This document shows positions 17,379 to 26,695 of a stretch of DNA of 64,000 nucleotides, piece by piece. Source of the stretch: Brachybacterium halotolerans. Its GTDB lineage: Bacteria > Actinomycetota > Actinomycetes > Actinomycetales > Dermabacteraceae. The first letter of the stretch is position 1, and each line of letters begins with the position of its first letter. The stretch covers positions 1 through 64,000 of the forward strand of contig NZ_JAEDAJ010000008.1 of NCBI RefSeq assembly GCF_016623465.1. Reading direction: 5' to 3'. Both the position numbers and the translations under genes were made by a program. The notes under the pieces are model-generated. The model did not search any database, was not told the DNA's origin, and saw only the letters and a program-made list of their open reading frames with translations.

Positions 17379-20051
17379 ATGACCGACACCGCCCCGCGCC
17401 CGAACGCCGCGTCCGCTCTCCCCGACAAGCCCAGCCTCGAGGGCCTCGAGGACAAGTGGGACCGCGTATGGGACGACGCGCAGGTCTACGCCTTCGACGC
17501 CGACACCACCCGTGACCAGGTGTTCAGCGTCGACACCCCGCCGCCCACGGCCTCGGGCTCCCTGCACATCGGCCACGTGTTCGGCTACTCCCAGGCCGAC
17601 ATGATCGTGCGCTACCAGCGCATGCGCGGCAAGAACGTGTTCTACCCGCTGGGCTGGGACGACAACGGCCTGCCCACCGAGCGCCGCGTGCAGAACTACT
17701 TCGGCGTGCGCTGCGACCCCTCGCTCCCCTACGAGGAGGACTTCACCCCGCCGCAGGAGGGCGGGGACAACAAGTCCGCGAAGGCCGCGAACCAGAAGCC
17801 GATCTCGCGCCGGAACTTCATCGAGCTCTGCGAGCGGCTCACGAAGATCGACGAGGCCTCCTTCGAGGAGGTCTTCCGCACGCTCGGTCTCTCCGTCGAC
17901 TGGAACCACAGCTACCAGACGATCGACGCGCGCTCCCGGGCGACCAGCCAGCGCGCCTTCCTCGAGAACCTGGCCAAGGGCCAGGCCTACCAGTCCGAGG
18001 CCCCCACGATGTGGGACGTCACCTACCGCACCGCGGTCGCCCAGGCCGAGCAGGAGGACCGCGAGCGCGACGGTGCCTACCACCGCATCGGCTTCACGAA
18101 GGCCGATGGGAGCGGCGAGAGGGTCTTCATCGAGACCACGCGCCCCGAGCTGCTGCCCGCGTGCGTGGCCCTGGTCGCCCACCCGGACGACGAGCGCTAC
18201 CAGGGCCTGTTCGGCACCACGGTCGCCTCCCCGCTGTTCGGCGTCGAGGTGCCGGTGCTGGCCCACCCCCTCGCCCAGGCCGATAAGGGCGCGGGCATCG
18301 CGATGATCTGCACCTTCGGCGACGCCAACGACGTCACCTGGTGGCGCGAGCTCGAGCTGCCCACCCGCAGCGTCATCGGCCGCGACGGCCGCTTCCTGCC
18401 CGAGGCCCCCTGGATCACCTCCGCCGAGGGCCGCGAGCGCTACGCCGAGCTCGCCGGGCTCACCGTGTTCAGCGCGCAGAAGCGCCTCGTCGAGATGGTC
18501 ACCGAGACCGGCGACCTCGTGGGCGAGCCGAAGAGGACCACGCATCCGGTGAAGTTCTACGAGAACGGCGACAAGGCCCTCGAGTACGTCACCAGCCGCC
18601 AGTGGTACCTCACCAACGGCGGCCGCGACACCAGCGAGGACGGGCTGCGCGACGCGCTGATCGCCCGCGGCGCCGAGATCACCTGGCACCCCGCCTACAT
18701 GGAGTCCCGCTACCGAAACTGGGTCGAGGGCCTCGCCGGGGACTGGCTCGTCTCCCGCCAGCGCTTCTACGGCGTCCCGATCCCCGTCTGGTACGCGCTG
18801 GACGCCGCCGGGGAGGTCGACTACGACACCGTGCTCACCCCCGAGCTCGAGCGCCTGCCGATCGATCCCACAACCGACGCGCCCGCCGGCTACGAGGAGT
18901 CCCAGCGCGACCAGCCGGGCGGCTTCACCGCCGATCCCGACATCCTCGACACCTGGGCGACGAGCTCCCTGACCCCGCAGCTCGCGGGAGGCTGGGACGC
19001 CGACCCGGAGCTGTTCGCGAAGGTCTACCCGATGGACCTGCGCCCGCAGGGCCACGACATCATCCGCACCTGGCTGTTCTCCACGATCGTGCGCTCGCAC
19101 CTGCAGCAGGACTCCCTGCCCTGGTACAACACGTCGATCAACGGCTGGATCCTGGATCCGGACCGCAAGAAGATGAGCAAGTCCAAGGGGAACGTCGTCA
19201 CCCCGATCGGCCTGCTGCACGACCACGGCTCGGACGGCGTGCGCTACTGGGCGGGCCGCGCCCGTCAGGGTGTGGACACCGCCTTCGACGAGGGCCAGAT
19301 GAAGATCGGCCGACGCCTGGCCATCAAGATCCTCAACGCCTCGAAGTTCGCGCTCGGCTTCGGGACCGCCCCGGCCGACCCGTCGGGCCGCCTGGCCGCG
19401 GACCCGTCGGCCGTGACGCACCCGCTGGACCGGGCGATGCTGGCGACCCTCGCCGAGGTCGTGGACTCCGCGACCGCCGCCTTCGAGGAGATGGACTACG
19501 CGCGGGCCCTCGAGGTCGTCGAGCCCTTCTTCTGGACGTTCTGCGACGACTTCATCGAGCTCATCAAGGATCGCGCCCACGGCGCCTCCGCGAGCGGCGA
19601 GGAGGGCGCGGCCTCGGCGCGCGCCGCCCTCGCGATCGCGCTCGAGGTGCTGCTGCGCCTGTTCGCCCCGGTGATCGTGTTCGCGACCGAGGAGGTCTGG
19701 TCGTGGTGGCGGGGCGGCAGCGTGCACACGCAGCCCTGGCCGACGTCCGACGCGCTGCGCGAGGCCGCGGCCGGCCAGGACGCCGCGCTGCTGGGCACCG
19801 TCGAGCAGGCCGCGATCGTGCTGCGGCGCATCAAGTCCGATGCGAAGGTCTCGCAGAAGACCCCGATCCTGCAGGTCACCGTCACCGCCCCCGCGTCCGC
19901 GATCGCGCACCTCGAGGCGGCGCGCGGGGACCTCACGGCCCTGGGCCGGATCGAGGCGCTGACGATCACCGGCGGCGAGGTCGAGGGCATCGCCACGAGC
20001 GACGTCGAGCTCGGCGAGCCGCCGGTCAAGAAGCCCCGGAACCAGGGCTGA
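17379..20051 (+). CDS. valS: Valyl-tRNA synthetase
   Basis: 890 residues. It charges tRNA-Val in the cytoplasm. Seen are the class I signature HIGH in SGSLHIGHVFGYSQ, the KMSKS loop in KKMSKSKGN, an editing (CP1) domain with TTRPELLPACVALVAH, and an anticodon-binding domain. WDDNGLPTERRVQNYFGV and the absence of the C-terminal coiled-coil arm of typical bacterial ValRS fit the archaeal/eukaryotic-like lineage (the PRK13208 type) found in some actinobacteria and Rickettsia. I chose the ATG at 17379 because AACAAT stands seven bases upstream, as at other leaderless starts here; an ATG at 17358 would add seven residues. Confidence 0.94.
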   Translation: MTDTAPRPNAASALPDKPSLEGLEDKWDRVWDDAQVYAFDADTTRDQVFSVDTPPPTASGSLHIGHVFGYSQADMIVRYQRMRGKNVFYPLGWDDNGLPTERRVQNYFGVRCDPSLPYEEDFTPPQEGGDNKSAKAANQKPISRRNFIELCERLTKIDEASFEEVFRTLGLSVDWNHSYQTIDARSRATSQRAFLENLAKGQAYQSEAPTMWDVTYRTAVAQAEQEDRERDGAYHRIGFTKADGSGERVFIETTRPELLPACVALVAHPDDERYQGLFGTTVASPLFGVEVPVLAHPLAQADKGAGIAMICTFGDANDVTWWRELELPTRSVIGRDGRFLPEAPWITSAEGRERYAELAGLTVFSAQKRLVEMVTETGDLVGEPKRTTHPVKFYENGDKALEYVTSRQWYLTNGGRDTSEDGLRDALIARGAEITWHPAYMESRYRNWVEGLAGDWLVSRQRFYGVPIPVWYALDAAGEVDYDTVLTPELERLPIDPTTDAPAGYEESQRDQPGGFTADPDILDTWATSSLTPQLAGGWDADPELFAKVYPMDLRPQGHDIIRTWLFSTIVRSHLQQDSLPWYNTSINGWILDPDRKKMSKSKGNVVTPIGLLHDHGSDGVRYWAGRARQGVDTAFDEGQMKIGRRLAIKILNASKFALGFGTAPADPSGRLAADPSAVTHPLDRAMLATLAEVVDSATAAFEEMDYARALEVVEPFFWTFCDDFIELIKDRAHGASASGEEGAASARAALAIALEVLLRLFAPVIVFATEEVWSWWRGGSVHTQPWPTSDALREAAAGQDAALLGTVEQAAIVLRRIKSDAKVSQKTPILQVTVTAPASAIAHLEAARGDLTALGRIEALTITGGEVEGIATSDVELGEPPVKKPRNQG

Positions 20052-20069
20052 CGCGGAGCGCTCCCGCGC

Positions 20070-21917
20070 TCAGCGCACCACCTCACGGCTGGATCCGTCG
20101 ACACGGCGGGTCCAGCCGCGTGCGTCGAGGTGCTCGAGCAGCGGGATCGCGACGCGCCGCGTGGTCCCGAGCGCCCGACGGGCCGCGCTCGCGGTGAAGG
20201 GCTGCTCGAGCCGGGCGAGCTCGCGCATGGCCAGGGCCGGGGCCGTCGGCAGCAGCACCACACCGTCAGGCAGGCGCAGCAGGCGCCCCTGCTTCGCGGC
20301 CGCGGCGAGCTCGCGGGCGCCGAGGTGCAGGGCGGCGAGGTCGTCGGCCTCCGGAGCCCGGAAGGGATGCGCGCGCAGCCGCTCCTCGAGCGCCGCGACC
20401 TGCGCCTCCGCCGCGCCGAGACCGACAGCGTGCGCGGGGTCGACGATGCGGCCGCCCTGCGTGGCGAGCCCGGCGGCCGGGAGCACCAGGGAGAGCAGTG
20501 AGGCGTCGGGCATCGGCGAGGCGGACCTCTCCGGGACCGTCCCGTCCCGTGCCAGCAGGTCGAGCGCCGCGCCGCGCGTGATCCCGGCGGAGAGCGCGTC
20601 GCGCTCGTGCTCGGCGCGCACGGCCTTCCGCAGCGCGCGGGCCCAGGCGGTGATCGCCTGCTCGGCCACGAGCCACTCCCCTGCGCGGAGGATCCCGCTC
20701 GGCAGCGGATCGGGCACCGCGATCCCCCGGCGCGCGAGGAGGTCCGCGCGGATCGCGCCGCGGCGGGCGGTCTCGTGGGCGGCGTCCCCGTGCGGGTCCA
20801 TGGTCCCGAGCTCGGTGCTGCGGCGCTTCCCGGTGCCTCGCCGGGTGAGCGCGGGCGGGTCGACGTCGAGGATCTGCACGCCGCCGAGGACCGCGTGCTC
20901 GCCGCTGCCGCGCAGCAGCATCCGGTCGCCCACGCGCAGCGGCAGCGGCCGCTCGAGGGCGAGGCGGGCGTGCTGGGGGCCGAGATCCCGCACGCGCGCG
21001 GGGACGGCGGCGGTGCCGGCGTGGACCGTGACCTCGCGGGGGACCTCGTCGAGCGCCTCGCCGGTCGTCCTGCGCACGTCCACGAGGTCCACGGCCTCGA
21101 AGGCACCGGGGGTGACGAGCGCATCGCCGCGGCCGATCCCCTCGAGGTCCGTGCCGCGCAGGTTCACGGCGGCCCGGCAGACGGGGCCGAGCTCGCGCGC
21201 CGATTCCTCGCGGCTCTGCAGGCCGCGGACGAGGACCTGGGCGCCGCCGTCACGGGCCGCGTCCCCCTGGGCGCCCAGGAGGGTGAGGCGGTCGCCCGGG
21301 TGCAGCGTCCCGGTCGCGAGGGTGCCGGTGACCACGGTGCCGGCGCCCGAGATGCTGAAGGCGCGGTCGATCCACAGCCGCACCGGTGCGTCCGCTCGCG
21401 GCTCGGGGGCGTGCTCGAGGACGTCGTCGAGAACGGTCCGCAGCTCGTCGATGCCCTGACCGGTGCGGGCGGAGACGGTGACGGCCGGGGCCCCGGCGAG
21501 TCCGGTGCCGGCGAGCTCCGTGCGGGCTCGGGCGAGGGCGGCGCGACCGCCGTCCTCGGCGAGATCCGCGCGGGTGATGACGAGGACGCCGGTCGCGATG
21601 CCGAGGGCGGCGAGCGCGTCGCGGTGGTCGTCGGACTGCGCCTGCCAGCCCTCGTCGGCCGCGACGACGAAGCAGACGACCGGGGCGGGGCCGAGCCCGG
21701 CGAGCATGTTGCCCAGGAACCGCTCGTGGCCGGGGACGTCGACGAAGGAGACCTCGCGGCCGCTGGGCAGGCGGGTCCAGGCGAAGCCGAGGTCGATGGT
21801 CAGGCCCCGGCGTCTCTCCTCCTCCCAGCGGTCGGTCTCGATGCCGGTCAGCGCGCGCACCAGGGTGGACTTGCCATGGTCGACGTGCCCGGCGGTCGCG
21901 ACGACGCGCTCGATCAT
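20070..21917 (-). CDS. selB: Selenocysteine-specific elongation factor SelB
   Basis: 615 residues. The GTPase domain opens the protein (TAGHVDHGKSTLVRALTG, DVPGHERFLGNML, with VITRAD in place of NKxD), followed by EF-Tu-like domains and C-terminal winged-helix repeats ending EHLDARGWTRRVDGSSREVVR region. SelB binds Sec-tRNA and the SECIS hairpin and brings them to the ribosome at UGA. The second residue run GIETDRWEEERRRGLTIDLGFA is characteristic of SelB rather than EF-Tu. The start overlaps the selA stop by four bases (ATGA), so selA and selB are coupled. Confidence 0.95.
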   Translation of the reverse strand: MIERVVATAGHVDHGKSTLVRALTGIETDRWEEERRRGLTIDLGFAWTRLPSGREVSFVDVPGHERFLGNMLAGLGPAPVVCFVVAADEGWQAQSDDHRDALAALGIATGVLVITRADLAEDGGRAALARARTELAGTGLAGAPAVTVSARTGQGIDELRTVLDDVLEHAPEPRADAPVRLWIDRAFSISGAGTVVTGTLATGTLHPGDRLTLLGAQGDAARDGGAQVLVRGLQSREESARELGPVCRAAVNLRGTDLEGIGRGDALVTPGAFEAVDLVDVRRTTGEALDEVPREVTVHAGTAAVPARVRDLGPQHARLALERPLPLRVGDRMLLRGSGEHAVLGGVQILDVDPPALTRRGTGKRRSTELGTMDPHGDAAHETARRGAIRADLLARRGIAVPDPLPSGILRAGEWLVAEQAITAWARALRKAVRAEHERDALSAGITRGAALDLLARDGTVPERSASPMPDASLLSLVLPAAGLATQGGRIVDPAHAVGLGAAEAQVAALEERLRAHPFRAPEADDLAALHLGARELAAAAKQGRLLRLPDGVVLLPTAPALAMRELARLEQPFTASAARRALGTTRRVAIPLLEHLDARGWTRRVDGSSREVVR

Positions 21918-23227
21918 GGGTGCTCCGAGACGGCGCGTGCGGCATGCACCGCGCGGGTCAGGTCCTCGTCGCGATCCGCGGGGACGCAGCGCAGGTCCAG
22001 CAGGCAGGCGCCGTCGCGGAGGGTCGCGACGACGGCCTGCTCGCCGCGGCGCAGGGGCTCGGCGAGGTCCTCGGGGAGGGCGATCGCGACGCCGGGCAGC
22101 GGCACCTCGGCGCCGCCTCCGCCGCCCACGCGCCCGTCGTGGTCGACGACGCGGCCGCCGACCTGCGCGGCCACGGCCTCGGTGCGTGCGCGCAGCTGCT
22201 CGGGATCGATGTGGAGGGCCGACGGGACGGGCGGCTCGGGGCCTCGCAGCGTGGCCTCGAGCGCGGCGAGGGCGAGCTTGTCGGCGCGCATCGCGCGGGC
22301 CATGGGATGGCGGGCGAGGCGGGCGATGACGTCGGCCCGCCCCAGCAGGATCCCGGCCTGGGGCCCGCCGAGCAGCTTGTCGCCCGAGGCGATGACGACG
22401 TCGGCCCCGTCGCGCAGCGCCGTGGAGAGCGCGGGCTCCTCGGGCAGGGCGGGGTCCGGTGCGAGGAGTCCGCTGCCGAGGTCGACGACGAGCGGCAGCC
22501 GGGCGTCGTGGCAGAGCCCGGCGAGCTCGGCGACGGGGACGGCGGAGATGAAGCCGCTGATGCGGTAGTTGCTCGCATGGATGCGCAGCACGCAGCCCGT
22601 CTCGGGGCCGAGCGCGGCGGTGTAGTCCTCGGCGTGGGTGCGGTTGGTGGTGCCGACCTCGCGGATCCGGGTGCCGGTCGAGGCGATGAGCTCGGGCAGG
22701 CGGAAGCCGGCGCCGATCTCGATCATCTCCCCGCGCGAGAGGACCACCTCGCCGCTCCCCGCGAGCGCCGTGGTCGCGAGCAGGAGCGCGGCGGCGCCGT
22801 TGTTGACGACCAGCGCGTCCTCGGCCGCGGGGCACGCGGCGAGGAGGGCGGCCCGGGCGGCGGCCCCGCGGCGCGAGCGGTGGCCGGAGGCGAGGTCGAA
22901 CTCGACGTCCGTGTACCCGGCGGCATCCTGCAGGGCGGCCCTCGCGGCATCGGAGAGCGGTGCGCGCCCGAGGTTGGTGTGGACGATGACGCCGGTCGCG
23001 TTGAGCACGGGGCGCAGGGAGTGGGCGCCGGCGGTGCCGAGCCCGGCGAGCAGCTCGGGCTCCACCTGCTCGGGGACGATCTGCCCGCTGCGGGCGCGGT
23101 CCTGGACGGCGCGGATCAGCTCGCGCACCACGCGCTCCCCCATCTGCGCGCTCGCCCGCTCCACCTCCGGCAGCGCCAGCAGGCGGTCGGTGCGCGGGAT
23201 GCGGCGGCGGGGATCGGACTCGGTCAC
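21914..23227 (-). CDS. selA: L-seryl-tRNA(Sec) selenium transferase SelA
   Basis: 437 residues. A PLP enzyme of fold type I that converts Ser-tRNA(Sec) to Sec-tRNA(Sec) using selenophosphate. Motifs: LNATGVIVHTNLGRAPLS, EFDLASGHRSRRG, LRIHASNYRISGF and the PLP lysine Lys284 in IASGDKLLGGPQAGI. The start is a GTG at 23227 with GAGGAG eight bases upstream on the minus strand, giving the usual N-terminus (TESDPRRRIPRTDRLLALPE). It lies 86 bases downstream of selC on the same strand and overlaps selB, so selC, selA and selB probably form one transcription unit. Confidence 0.95.
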   Translation of the reverse strand: MTESDPRRRIPRTDRLLALPEVERASAQMGERVVRELIRAVQDRARSGQIVPEQVEPELLAGLGTAGAHSLRPVLNATGVIVHTNLGRAPLSDAARAALQDAAGYTDVEFDLASGHRSRRGAAARAALLAACPAAEDALVVNNGAAALLLATTALAGSGEVVLSRGEMIEIGAGFRLPELIASTGTRIREVGTTNRTHAEDYTAALGPETGCVLRIHASNYRISGFISAVPVAELAGLCHDARLPLVVDLGSGLLAPDPALPEEPALSTALRDGADVVIASGDKLLGGPQAGILLGRADVIARLARHPMARAMRADKLALAALEATLRGPEPPVPSALHIDPEQLRARTEAVAAQVGGRVVDHDGRVGGGGGAEVPLPGVAIALPEDLAEPLRRGEQAVVATLRDGACLLDLRCVPADRDEDLTRAVHAARAVSEHP

Positions 23228-23313
23228 GGTCTCGACTCCTCCTCGGCGCGGTGCCACGGTGCGTGCCCGGCGCGTCCGGCGCGCGGCCGCGTCGCCGGGG
23301 CGGATGGGCGGAT

Positions 23314-23408
23314 TGGCGGAGGCGGACGGGAATCGAACCCGCCAGACCGAGATGCTCGGTCTCACCAGTTTTGAAGACTGGGGCGCCCACCAGGACACGT
23401 ACGCCTCC
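23314..23408 (-). tRNA. selC: tRNA-Sec (anticodon TCA)
   Basis: 95 bases including an encoded CCA. The anticodon loop CTTCAAA carries TCA between CCAGT and ACTGG. Hallmarks of tRNA-Sec are all present: a six-pair D stem (GTGTCC with GGGCGC, two G-T pairs) with a four-base loop, and a long variable arm of eight perfect pairs (AGACCGAG with CTCGGTCT, loop CAT). The T arm is GCGGG-TTCGATT-CCCGT. The acceptor has seven Watson-Crick pairs (GGAGGCG with CGCCTCC) and a T opposite C at the eighth position, where E. coli has a pair. The discriminator is G. It lies between selA and the divergent selD. Confidence 0.96.
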
Positions 23409-23479
23409 GTCGTCGATCCTATCGCCCACCTGGGTCTCCTGGGTCCCGGTCCCGCTGCCCCGGGCCCGCCTGCTCTGCC

Positions 23480-23485
23480 TAGACT
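23480..23485 (+). promoter_or_regulatory. -10 element of predicted leaderless promoter (selD)
   Basis: TAGACT followed by seven bases and the selD ATG at 23493; no separate leader would be transcribed. Confidence 0.55.
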
Positions 23486-23492
23486 CGGAGTC

Positions 23493-24539
23493 ATGAGCCT
23501 CGACGACGCCCAGGCCCCCACCGGACCGATCCCCTCCGCGCTGCCCTCCGTCTCGGTGCGGCTGACGACCATGGCGCACGGCGGAGGCTGCGCGAGCAAG
23601 ATCCCGCCGGGCGAGCTCGAGGAGGCGGTCTCGGCGCTGGCCGGCCAGAGCGCGGGCGACGTGATCGTGGGGCTCGACGACGGCGACGACGCCGCGGCCG
23701 TGCGCGTGCGCGAGGACCTCGCGGTGCTCTCGACCGCGGACTTTTTCACCCCGATGGTCGACGACGCCTTCGACTGGGGCCGCATCGCCGCCGCGAACGC
23801 GCTCTCGGACATCTACGCGATGGGCGGCGACCCCGTGGTCGCGATCAACCTCGTGGGCTGGCCGCGCGAGACGCTCCCCTACGAGCTGCTGCGCGAGGTG
23901 CTGCGGGGCGGCCTCGAGGTCGCGGCGGCTGCCGGTGTTCCGGTGATCGGCGGGCACAGCGTGGACGATCCGGAGCCCAAGTACGGGATGGCCGTCACCG
24001 GGACAGCGCATCCGGATCGGCTGCTGCGCAACGACGCGGCCCGGGCCGGTCTTCCGCTCACCCTCACCAAGCCGCTCGGCGTCGGCCTGCTGAACAACCG
24101 CCACAAGGCGACGGCCGAGGTGTTCCCCGCGGCGATCGAGACGATGACGACGCTGAACCGCGATGCCTCGCAGGCTGCGCTCGCGGCGGGCGTGCGCGCG
24201 GCGACCGACGTCACCGGGTTCGGCCTGCTCGGGCACCTGTTCAAGATGATGCGCGCCTCGGGCGTCGCTGCGGAGATCGACCGCGGCGCCGTGCCGCTCG
24301 TCGACGGCGCGGCGGAGGCGCTGCGCGACGGCTTCGTCTCCGGCGGCACCCGCAGGAACCTGGACTGGGTGCGCGACCACGTGCAGGCCGGCCCCGGCAT
24401 CACCGAGGACGATCTGCTGCTGCTCGCCGACGCCCAGACCTCCGGCGGACTGCTCGTGGTCGGCGAGGTGCCCGGCTACCCGATCATCGGCCGGACCGTG
24501 CCCGCCACGGCCGAAGCTCCTTCCATCACCGTGAGGTGA
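23493..24539 (+). CDS. selD: Selenide, water dikinase (selenophosphate synthetase) SelD
   Basis: 348 residues. Makes selenophosphate from selenide and ATP, the selenium donor for SelA. The N-terminal active site is HGGGCASKIPPGEL: Cys33 takes the place that is Sec in some SelD proteins, and Lys36 is the catalytic lysine. Further motifs are GLDDGDDAAA, TADFFTPMVDD, NALSDIYAMGG, VIGGHSVDD and TDVTGFGLLGH. It is divergent from selC-selA-selB and converges on the formate dehydrogenase operon, with only 27 bases between its stop and that of the NrfD subunit. Confidence 0.95.
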   Translation: MSLDDAQAPTGPIPSALPSVSVRLTTMAHGGGCASKIPPGELEEAVSALAGQSAGDVIVGLDDGDDAAAVRVREDLAVLSTADFFTPMVDDAFDWGRIAAANALSDIYAMGGDPVVAINLVGWPRETLPYELLREVLRGGLEVAAAAGVPVIGGHSVDDPEPKYGMAVTGTAHPDRLLRNDAARAGLPLTLTKPLGVGLLNNRHKATAEVFPAAIETMTTLNRDASQAALAAGVRAATDVTGFGLLGHLFKMMRASGVAAEIDRGAVPLVDGAAEALRDGFVSGGTRRNLDWVRDHVQAGPGITEDDLLLLADAQTSGGLLVVGEVPGYPIIGRTVPATAEAPSITVR

Positions 24540-24566
24540 GACGTGCGGTGGGCGGCGCCGATCCGT

Positions 24567-25682
24567 TCACCACCCGGTGGTGATCGAGTCGTCCGTGATG
24601 CCGGCGGCCCGGCGCTTCTCGAGGCGGTCCTTCTGCGGGATCATCACGCGCCGCGGGTCCTTCACCGACTCGTGGCCGGCGTGCAGGACGCCGAAGCGGG
24701 TGAGGGCGGAGGCTCCCGCGAGGGCCAGGCCGCTCGCGACGGCCACGGTCCGGCTGCGGCGCGCCAGCAGCGTGCCGATGCCGCCGGCGACCGCGAGGCG
24801 CTCGGCCCAGGTGAGCAGCTTGCCGGGAGTGCCCTCCTCGAGGGGCTCGGACTCCAGCGGGTGCATCCTCGACTTCGTGAAGTGCATGCCGACGATGTCG
24901 CCGATGACGCCCGCCGCGGCGAGCAGGCGCGCCGGGCCGGCGTTCTTCTGCGAGGTGAGCGCCATCGCCATGCCGCCTGCGGCGAGGCTCGCCGAGGAGA
25001 CGAACACGAAGGGCAGGCCGTGGCGGGCCGCGTTCCAGGTCGGCACGGCGGTGTCGCCCAGCAGCACGGCGGTGTACGCGGCGAGCGGCGCGCCCATGAC
25101 GCCCTGGAGGACGGCCGACGGCCCCTCCGCCAGACGCAGCAGCGGACGCAGCGGCCCGAAGGGCAGGCGCTCGCCCGTCAGGCGGTCCACCTCGTTGGCC
25201 GCGGTCATCGCGGCGCCGCTCGCGTACGAGCTGAGGATCCAGGTGCCCAGGCTCATCGGGGAGCTGACCTTGAACACGCGCATCATGTGCAGGAAGCGCT
25301 CGGGCCGGCCAAGGTCGATGACGAGCGCGGGCGTGCCGACGCCCACGGCGGCGATCGCGACCAGGCGGGCGCTGCGGCGCAGCTCGGTGTTCCCGGTGAG
25401 CGCGGCGCCGGCCTGGAGCAGCCCGGAGGCACCCGCGAGTCCGCCCACGAACAGGTAGATCCCGATGGGGGTCTCCCACGGCGGGGCCTTCACGACGGGA
25501 CGGCCGTAGTAGGACTCGAACTCGACGTCCTCGACCATCGCCATCTCGCGCGAGCCGTCGCCGCCGCTCTCGGTCAGGTCGCGACGGCGCTTCCCCTTGC
25601 CGCCGGGGCCGGCGCCCCGGCCGCCGCGCCGACGGCGCGGGGGCTCGGGCGGGCGGTACTCGTCGTACTCGGAATGGGTCAC
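24567..25682 (-). CDS. Formate dehydrogenase membrane subunit, NrfD/PsrC type
   Basis: 371 residues. The N-terminus is long, basic and disordered (PPEPPRRRRGGRG), then VVKAPPWETPIGIYLFVGGLAGASGLL begins the NrfD fold with about eight or nine helices; LVIDLGRPERFLHMMRVFKVSSPMS(LG) region is the family hallmark. NrfD proteins anchor the enzyme and pass electrons to quinone without haem, unlike E. coli FdnI. GTG start at 25682 overlaps the beta-subunit stop by four bases. No ribosome-binding change is needed because the junction is coupled. Confidence 0.92.
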   Translation of the reverse strand: MTHSEYDEYRPPEPPRRRRGGRGAGPGGKGKRRRDLTESGGDGSREMAMVEDVEFESYYGRPVVKAPPWETPIGIYLFVGGLAGASGLLQAGAALTGNTELRRSARLVAIAAVGVGTPALVIDLGRPERFLHMMRVFKVSSPMSLGTWILSSYASGAAMTAANEVDRLTGERLPFGPLRPLLRLAEGPSAVLQGVMGAPLAAYTAVLLGDTAVPTWNAARHGLPFVFVSSASLAAGGMAMALTSQKNAGPARLLAAAGVIGDIVGMHFTKSRMHPLESEPLEEGTPGKLLTWAERLAVAGGIGTLLARRSRTVAVASGLALAGASALTRFGVLHAGHESVKDPRRVMIPQKDRLEKRRAAGITDDSITTGW

Positions 25683-26695
25683 CGACGTCCTCCCAGGAAC
25701 GCGAGAGCGGTCGCGACCAGCATGCCGCCCATGGCGACGGCCGCGGTGCGGTACATGTGCGGCAGGTCGGCCGTGGGCACCTGCGGGTCCGGCGGCAGGC
25801 CGTAGACCTCGGGCTCGTCCAGCAGCAGGAACACCGATCCGGTGCCGCCCACGCCGTCCTCCGGGTTCGCGCCGTACAGGCGCGCCTCGGTCATGCCCTG
25901 CGCGTGCAGCTGGGCGACGCGCTCATGCGCCTGCTCGACCATGTCGGAGCGGTCCCCGAACTTGATGGACGTGGTGGGGCAGGTCTTCGCGCACGCGGGC
26001 TCCTCGCCCTCGACCAGCCGGTCGTAGCACAGGGTGCACTTGTTCGCGGTGCCCTTGTTCGGCACCTCCTGCTGCACGCGGCCGCGATCCTCCTTCGGGG
26101 AGACCGTGCCGTCGTCGCGCCGCTCGATGACGCCGAAGGGGCAGCCGCCGACGCAGGTGCCGCAGCCGTTGCAGATGTCGGACTGCACCACCACGGTGCC
26201 GAACTCGGTGCGGAACAGGGCCCCGGTGGGGCACACGTCCAAGCAGCCGGCGTGCGTGCAGTGCTTGCACACGTCCGAGGACATCAGCCACCGGAACTCC
26301 GGGGTGTCCGGGGGCGTGGTGTCCACCCCGGTGAAGTCCTCCCCCGCGCGCCCGCCGGGCGCGGCGGCGCCGCTGCGGGGCCCGATCGTGGGCATCCCCA
26401 GGGAGACGAGCTTGCGCCCCGACTCGCGGGCCTCCTCGATGCGGTCCTTCTTCTGCTCGACGAAGGCCACGTGGCGCCAGGTGTTCGCCCCCAGCGAGCC
26501 CGTGTTGTCGTAGGAGGAGCCCAGGATCTTCAGGTCGCCGTCCTGCGGGTTGCGGTTCCACTCCTTGCACGCGACCTCACAGGCCTTGCAGCCGATGCAG
26601 ATCGAGGTGTCGGTGAAGAACCCCTTGCGCGCGTGGTCATGACCCCACCCGGAGTCCGCGGCAGGGTTCTCCTCGGGTCCGGACAGCAGTCCCAT
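25679..26695 (-). CDS. Formate dehydrogenase iron-sulfur (beta) subunit
   Basis: 338 residues. Four [4Fe-4S] motifs are visible: CIGCKACEVACKEWN, CKHCTHAGCLDVCPTGAL, CNGCGTCVGGCPFGV, and CTLCYDRLVEGEEPACAKTCP. One hydrophobic segment near the C-terminus (about residues 313-333) can anchor it in the membrane, as in FdnH. It carries electrons from the catalytic subunit to the NrfD subunit. Its ATG overlaps the catalytic subunit's stop by one base (TGATG). Confidence 0.94.
   Translation of the reverse strand: MGLLSGPEENPAADSGWGHDHARKGFFTDTSICIGCKACEVACKEWNRNPQDGDLKILGSSYDNTGSLGANTWRHVAFVEQKKDRIEEARESGRKLVSLGMPTIGPRSGAAAPGGRAGEDFTGVDTTPPDTPEFRWLMSSDVCKHCTHAGCLDVCPTGALFRTEFGTVVVQSDICNGCGTCVGGCPFGVIERRDDGTVSPKEDRGRVQQEVPNKGTANKCTLCYDRLVEGEEPACAKTCPTTSIKFGDRSDMVEQAHERVAQLHAQGMTEARLYGANPEDGVGGTGSVFLLLDEPEVYGLPPDPQVPTADLPHMYRTAAVAMGGMLVATALAFLGGRR

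Noticed and set aside
23493..24539. SelD as a selenoprotein with Sec at the active site
   Set aside because: The active-site codon encodes Cys33 and there is no in-frame TGA.
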